A stretch of DNA of 64,000 nt from Bacteroidota bacterium (lineage in GTDB: Bacteria > Bacteroidota > Ignavibacteria > Palsa-1295): assembly GCA_021324735.1 (NCBI GenBank), contig JAJPIO010000018.1:124001-188000 (forward strand), read 5' to 3'. Both the position numbers and the translations under genes were made by a program. Below the pieces are notes generated by a model that made no database searches, was not told where the DNA came from, and worked only from the letters and a program-made list of their open reading frames with translations. The first letter of the stretch is position 1. Every line of letters starts with the position of its first letter. This document shows positions 62,352-64,000 of this stretch, one piece after another.

Positions 62352-64000
62352 TTATTCGCCCAGTACGAACTTCTTCGTTCGAGCAGTGCCGCTCTGTTCA
62401 ATCCTCAAATAATAAGTGCCTTGTTTGAGAATCGAGCAGTCGATGGATTCAACGTGAATGCCCTCATTCCGGAATCCGTTTGAGGCAGTTGTTACCGTTC
62501 TGCCTAACCCATCGATGATTTGAATGGAAGTTGGGCCGCTTGCTTTCAGCGAATACTCGATGGTGATCGTTTGCTTTGCAGGATTCGGGTAAACGTCCCG
62601 CACCCAGAAGTCCGCATCGTCTGAGAAGCTTTTCACTCCGGAACTCGCCCGAATGTTAACAGGGATTGGCCGCTCCATTTCGAGATTGCCAACATTATCC
62701 TTCGCTAAAGCATAGAAACTATAGCTATGCTCGAGTTGAACGATAATTTGTGCCGAATCCGAACTTTGGTTACCGACCGCAACGTATTCCCCGCCATCCT
62801 TGGCCATGTAGAGCATTGCGCTTTCGTACCCTGAGCCACCTGAAGGATCGGTCGAATTCCATTTTACTGTCACGATGGTATCGCTTGTATGGGATGGCAA
62901 CGCTCGCATTACAGTGACTGGCGCAGCGTAGTCAAGAGTGTTGATGTACCTATTCGTGATAATAGGTGCATTCACATCGAAGACGATCGACGCACGATTA
63001 CCAAGCACGGTACCAGTAGGAAGCCCAGCCTTTGGCATAACCGAGTAAGTAACCCAGCTTTCGCCTTCTGGCGGATTCACGTTTGCCGGAAGATCGATGC
63101 CAGTTATCTCCCATTTCAATACTCGCCCGCTCTGCGAAGCAGTATAGGCGTGGCTCATTCGGCCGAAGACCACCGTATTCTCGTCGAACTCTGGTGCAAG
63201 CGTATCGATAATTACGATTTTGTATGCTGCAGCCGTGGCATTTGGCGCGTTCTCGCATTCGATCATATACTCCATTCGTGCGCTGTTCGCAATGTAGCCT
63301 TGCGTTCCAAAGCCGGGAGGCCCCCATTTTTGATTTGGATCGCGAGAAACAACGGGACGGACTTCCTTTTGCGAACCGTTGCACTCAACATGTGTGAAGA
63401 CATCCTTGATCGGCGTTTGACCAAGATAGCATTGAGCGCCCTTAATAGTATTCTCGATACAGGAGAGAATATTATAGCCAAGCTTTGCAGGCCATATTAG
63501 CTTACCAAGCACGTTATGCTCCAACACTTTTTTAGCACCGTCCTCAGCTAATTGCTTACCTGTTGCTATCGAAGCATCTTTAGCACCTTTTTTCAGCGAT
63601 TCTGAAAGTGTTTGTTTCAGCAACGCTTTATCGCTTTCGGACATATTGGCCGGTAGCCATGCCTTGAAGCAGCCTTCCACCATCTTGTCCGTGATATAGT
63701 CCTCGAGGTAGGCTCCGGCCACATAAACCGCCGCTGCGGCAATAAACCAGATCAATTGCGGATCCTGTCCTTTATTTTTCATCCGAGTGGTACCGGTAGC
63801 AGTGGCATACAGAGTAAAATCTCGCTCTTCACGTGGTCCCAAACTACGAATGAGAAATGATGCTGTTTGGTCAGTGCTATCGGAGGCAAAATCGTTAACG
63901 CCATAGACGCGCAATGTGCCATCCATTTCGTCTTCCGTCTTGAGGTATTGGATCTTCTCGTTTGCTTCCAACTGAAGAAGCAGATCGCCACTTGGAGCAT
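62352..64000 (-). CDS. T9SS-sorted secreted protein, C-terminal part (cut by window end)
   Basis: The frame is open to the window end, so the N-terminus and signal are missing (549 codons seen). After a region with SLGPREERDFTLYATATG there is one possible hydrophobic span, LIWFIAAAAVYVAGAYL, then a helical part (about 80-190). A domain with GTVLGNRASIVFDVNAPIITN follows, a repeat type common in T9SS proteins. The next segment, VMRALPSHTSDTIVTVKW, looks like a fibronectin/Big-type domain. The T9SS type A domain ends it: VRDVYPNPAKQTITIEYSL to GTYYLRIEQSGTARTKKF. Confidence 0.85.
   Translation of the reverse strand, partial: APSGDLLLQLEANEKIQYLKTEDEMDGTLRVYGVNDFASDSTDQTASFLIRSLGPREERDFTLYATATGTTRMKNKGQDPQLIWFIAAAAVYVAGAYLEDYITDKMVEGCFKAWLPANMSESDKALLKQTLSESLKKGAKDASIATGKQLAEDGAKKVLEHNVLGKLIWPAKLGYNILSCIENTIKGAQCYLGQTPIKDVFTHVECNGSQKEVRPVVSRDPNQKWGPPGFGTQGYIANSARMEYMIECENAPNATAAAYKIVIIDTLAPEFDENTVVFGRMSHAYTASQSGRVLKWEITGIDLPANVNPPEGESWVTYSVMPKAGLPTGTVLGNRASIVFDVNAPIITNRYINTLDYAAPVTVMRALPSHTSDTIVTVKWNSTDPSGGSGYESAMLYMAKDGGEYVAVGNQSSDSAQIIVQLEHSYSFYALAKDNVGNLEMERPIPVNIRASSGVKSFSDDADFWVRDVYPNPAKQTITIEYSLKASGPTSIQIIDGLGRTVTTASNGFRNEGIHVESIDCSILKQGTYYLRIEQSGTARTKKFVLGE

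Overview
The window most resembles a chromosome segment from a bacterium of the FCB group (Bacteroidota/Ignavibacteria/Kapabacteria side), probably free-living and mid-GC. The signs are three secreted proteins with C-terminal type IX secretion (T9SS) sorting domains (3378-5372, 53677-57666, 62352-64000), an Omp28-like protein, a PD40-OmpA protein, a TonB-dependent receptor with a carboxypeptidase-regulatory N-domain, a long-form SecA N-terminus and many lipoproteins. I cannot fix the genus from sequence alone. I found no rRNA or tRNA genes, CRISPR array, insertion sequence, integrase or recognisable defence locus.

Layout. 1-5.4 kb (minus strand): 5' part of secA, a TrmH/SpoU RNA methyltransferase, the PD40-OmpA protein and the Omp28-like T9SS cargo. 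5.6-31 kb: mostly single genes and short operons, namely leucyl aminopeptidase, a TPR lipoprotein, a DUF3467 protein, an AddB-like nuclease, several lipoproteins and exported proteins, rimP, typA-nadD plus an orphan sugar-ABC permease, PAP2 phosphatase, a metallophosphoesterase, a FemAB-like/GT4/EamA operon, pfkB-pip, an F420-reductase-like gene, an AtuA-family gene and tsaC/sua5. 31.1-42 kb (minus): tuf, its own terminator, then a compact S10-spc ribosomal operon from rpsJ to rpmD that ends in a strong terminator. 42.5-53 kb: polysaccharide and membrane glycosyltransferase genes (YfhO type, GT39 type twice, O-antigen ligase/polymerase type, Wzz type), with fusA standing alone among them. 53-64 kb: two RDD membrane proteins on either side of a 1329-residue multi-domain T9SS protein, a TonB-dependent receptor, a CbpA-type J-protein, a GNAT acetyltransferase and a further T9SS protein cut by the window end.

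How the genes fit together. Protein synthesis and its quality dominate: ribosomal proteins, EF-Tu, EF-G, TypA/BipA, RimP, TsaC and a tRNA/rRNA methyltransferase. A second theme is the cell envelope: chain-length regulator, ligase/polymerase, lipid-linked sugar transferases, PAP2 phosphatase, FemAB-like transferase and exported adhesin-like or lipoprotein products.

The most unusual observations concern the translation block. The str/S10/spc cluster is broken in two places: fusA lies about 7 kb from tuf behind envelope genes, and the spc part stops at rpmD without rplO-secY. Three of its ribosomal proteins (L5, L22, S3) carry low-complexity charged extensions. Short AGGATT-type tandem repeats and hairpins sit in its intergenic gaps. 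I did not find a clearly new multi-gene system. The best leads are the ribosomal extensions and repeats, a 59-residue membrane protein that overlaps a PDZ lipoprotein gene tail-to-tail, and the alternative hairpins upstream of secA.
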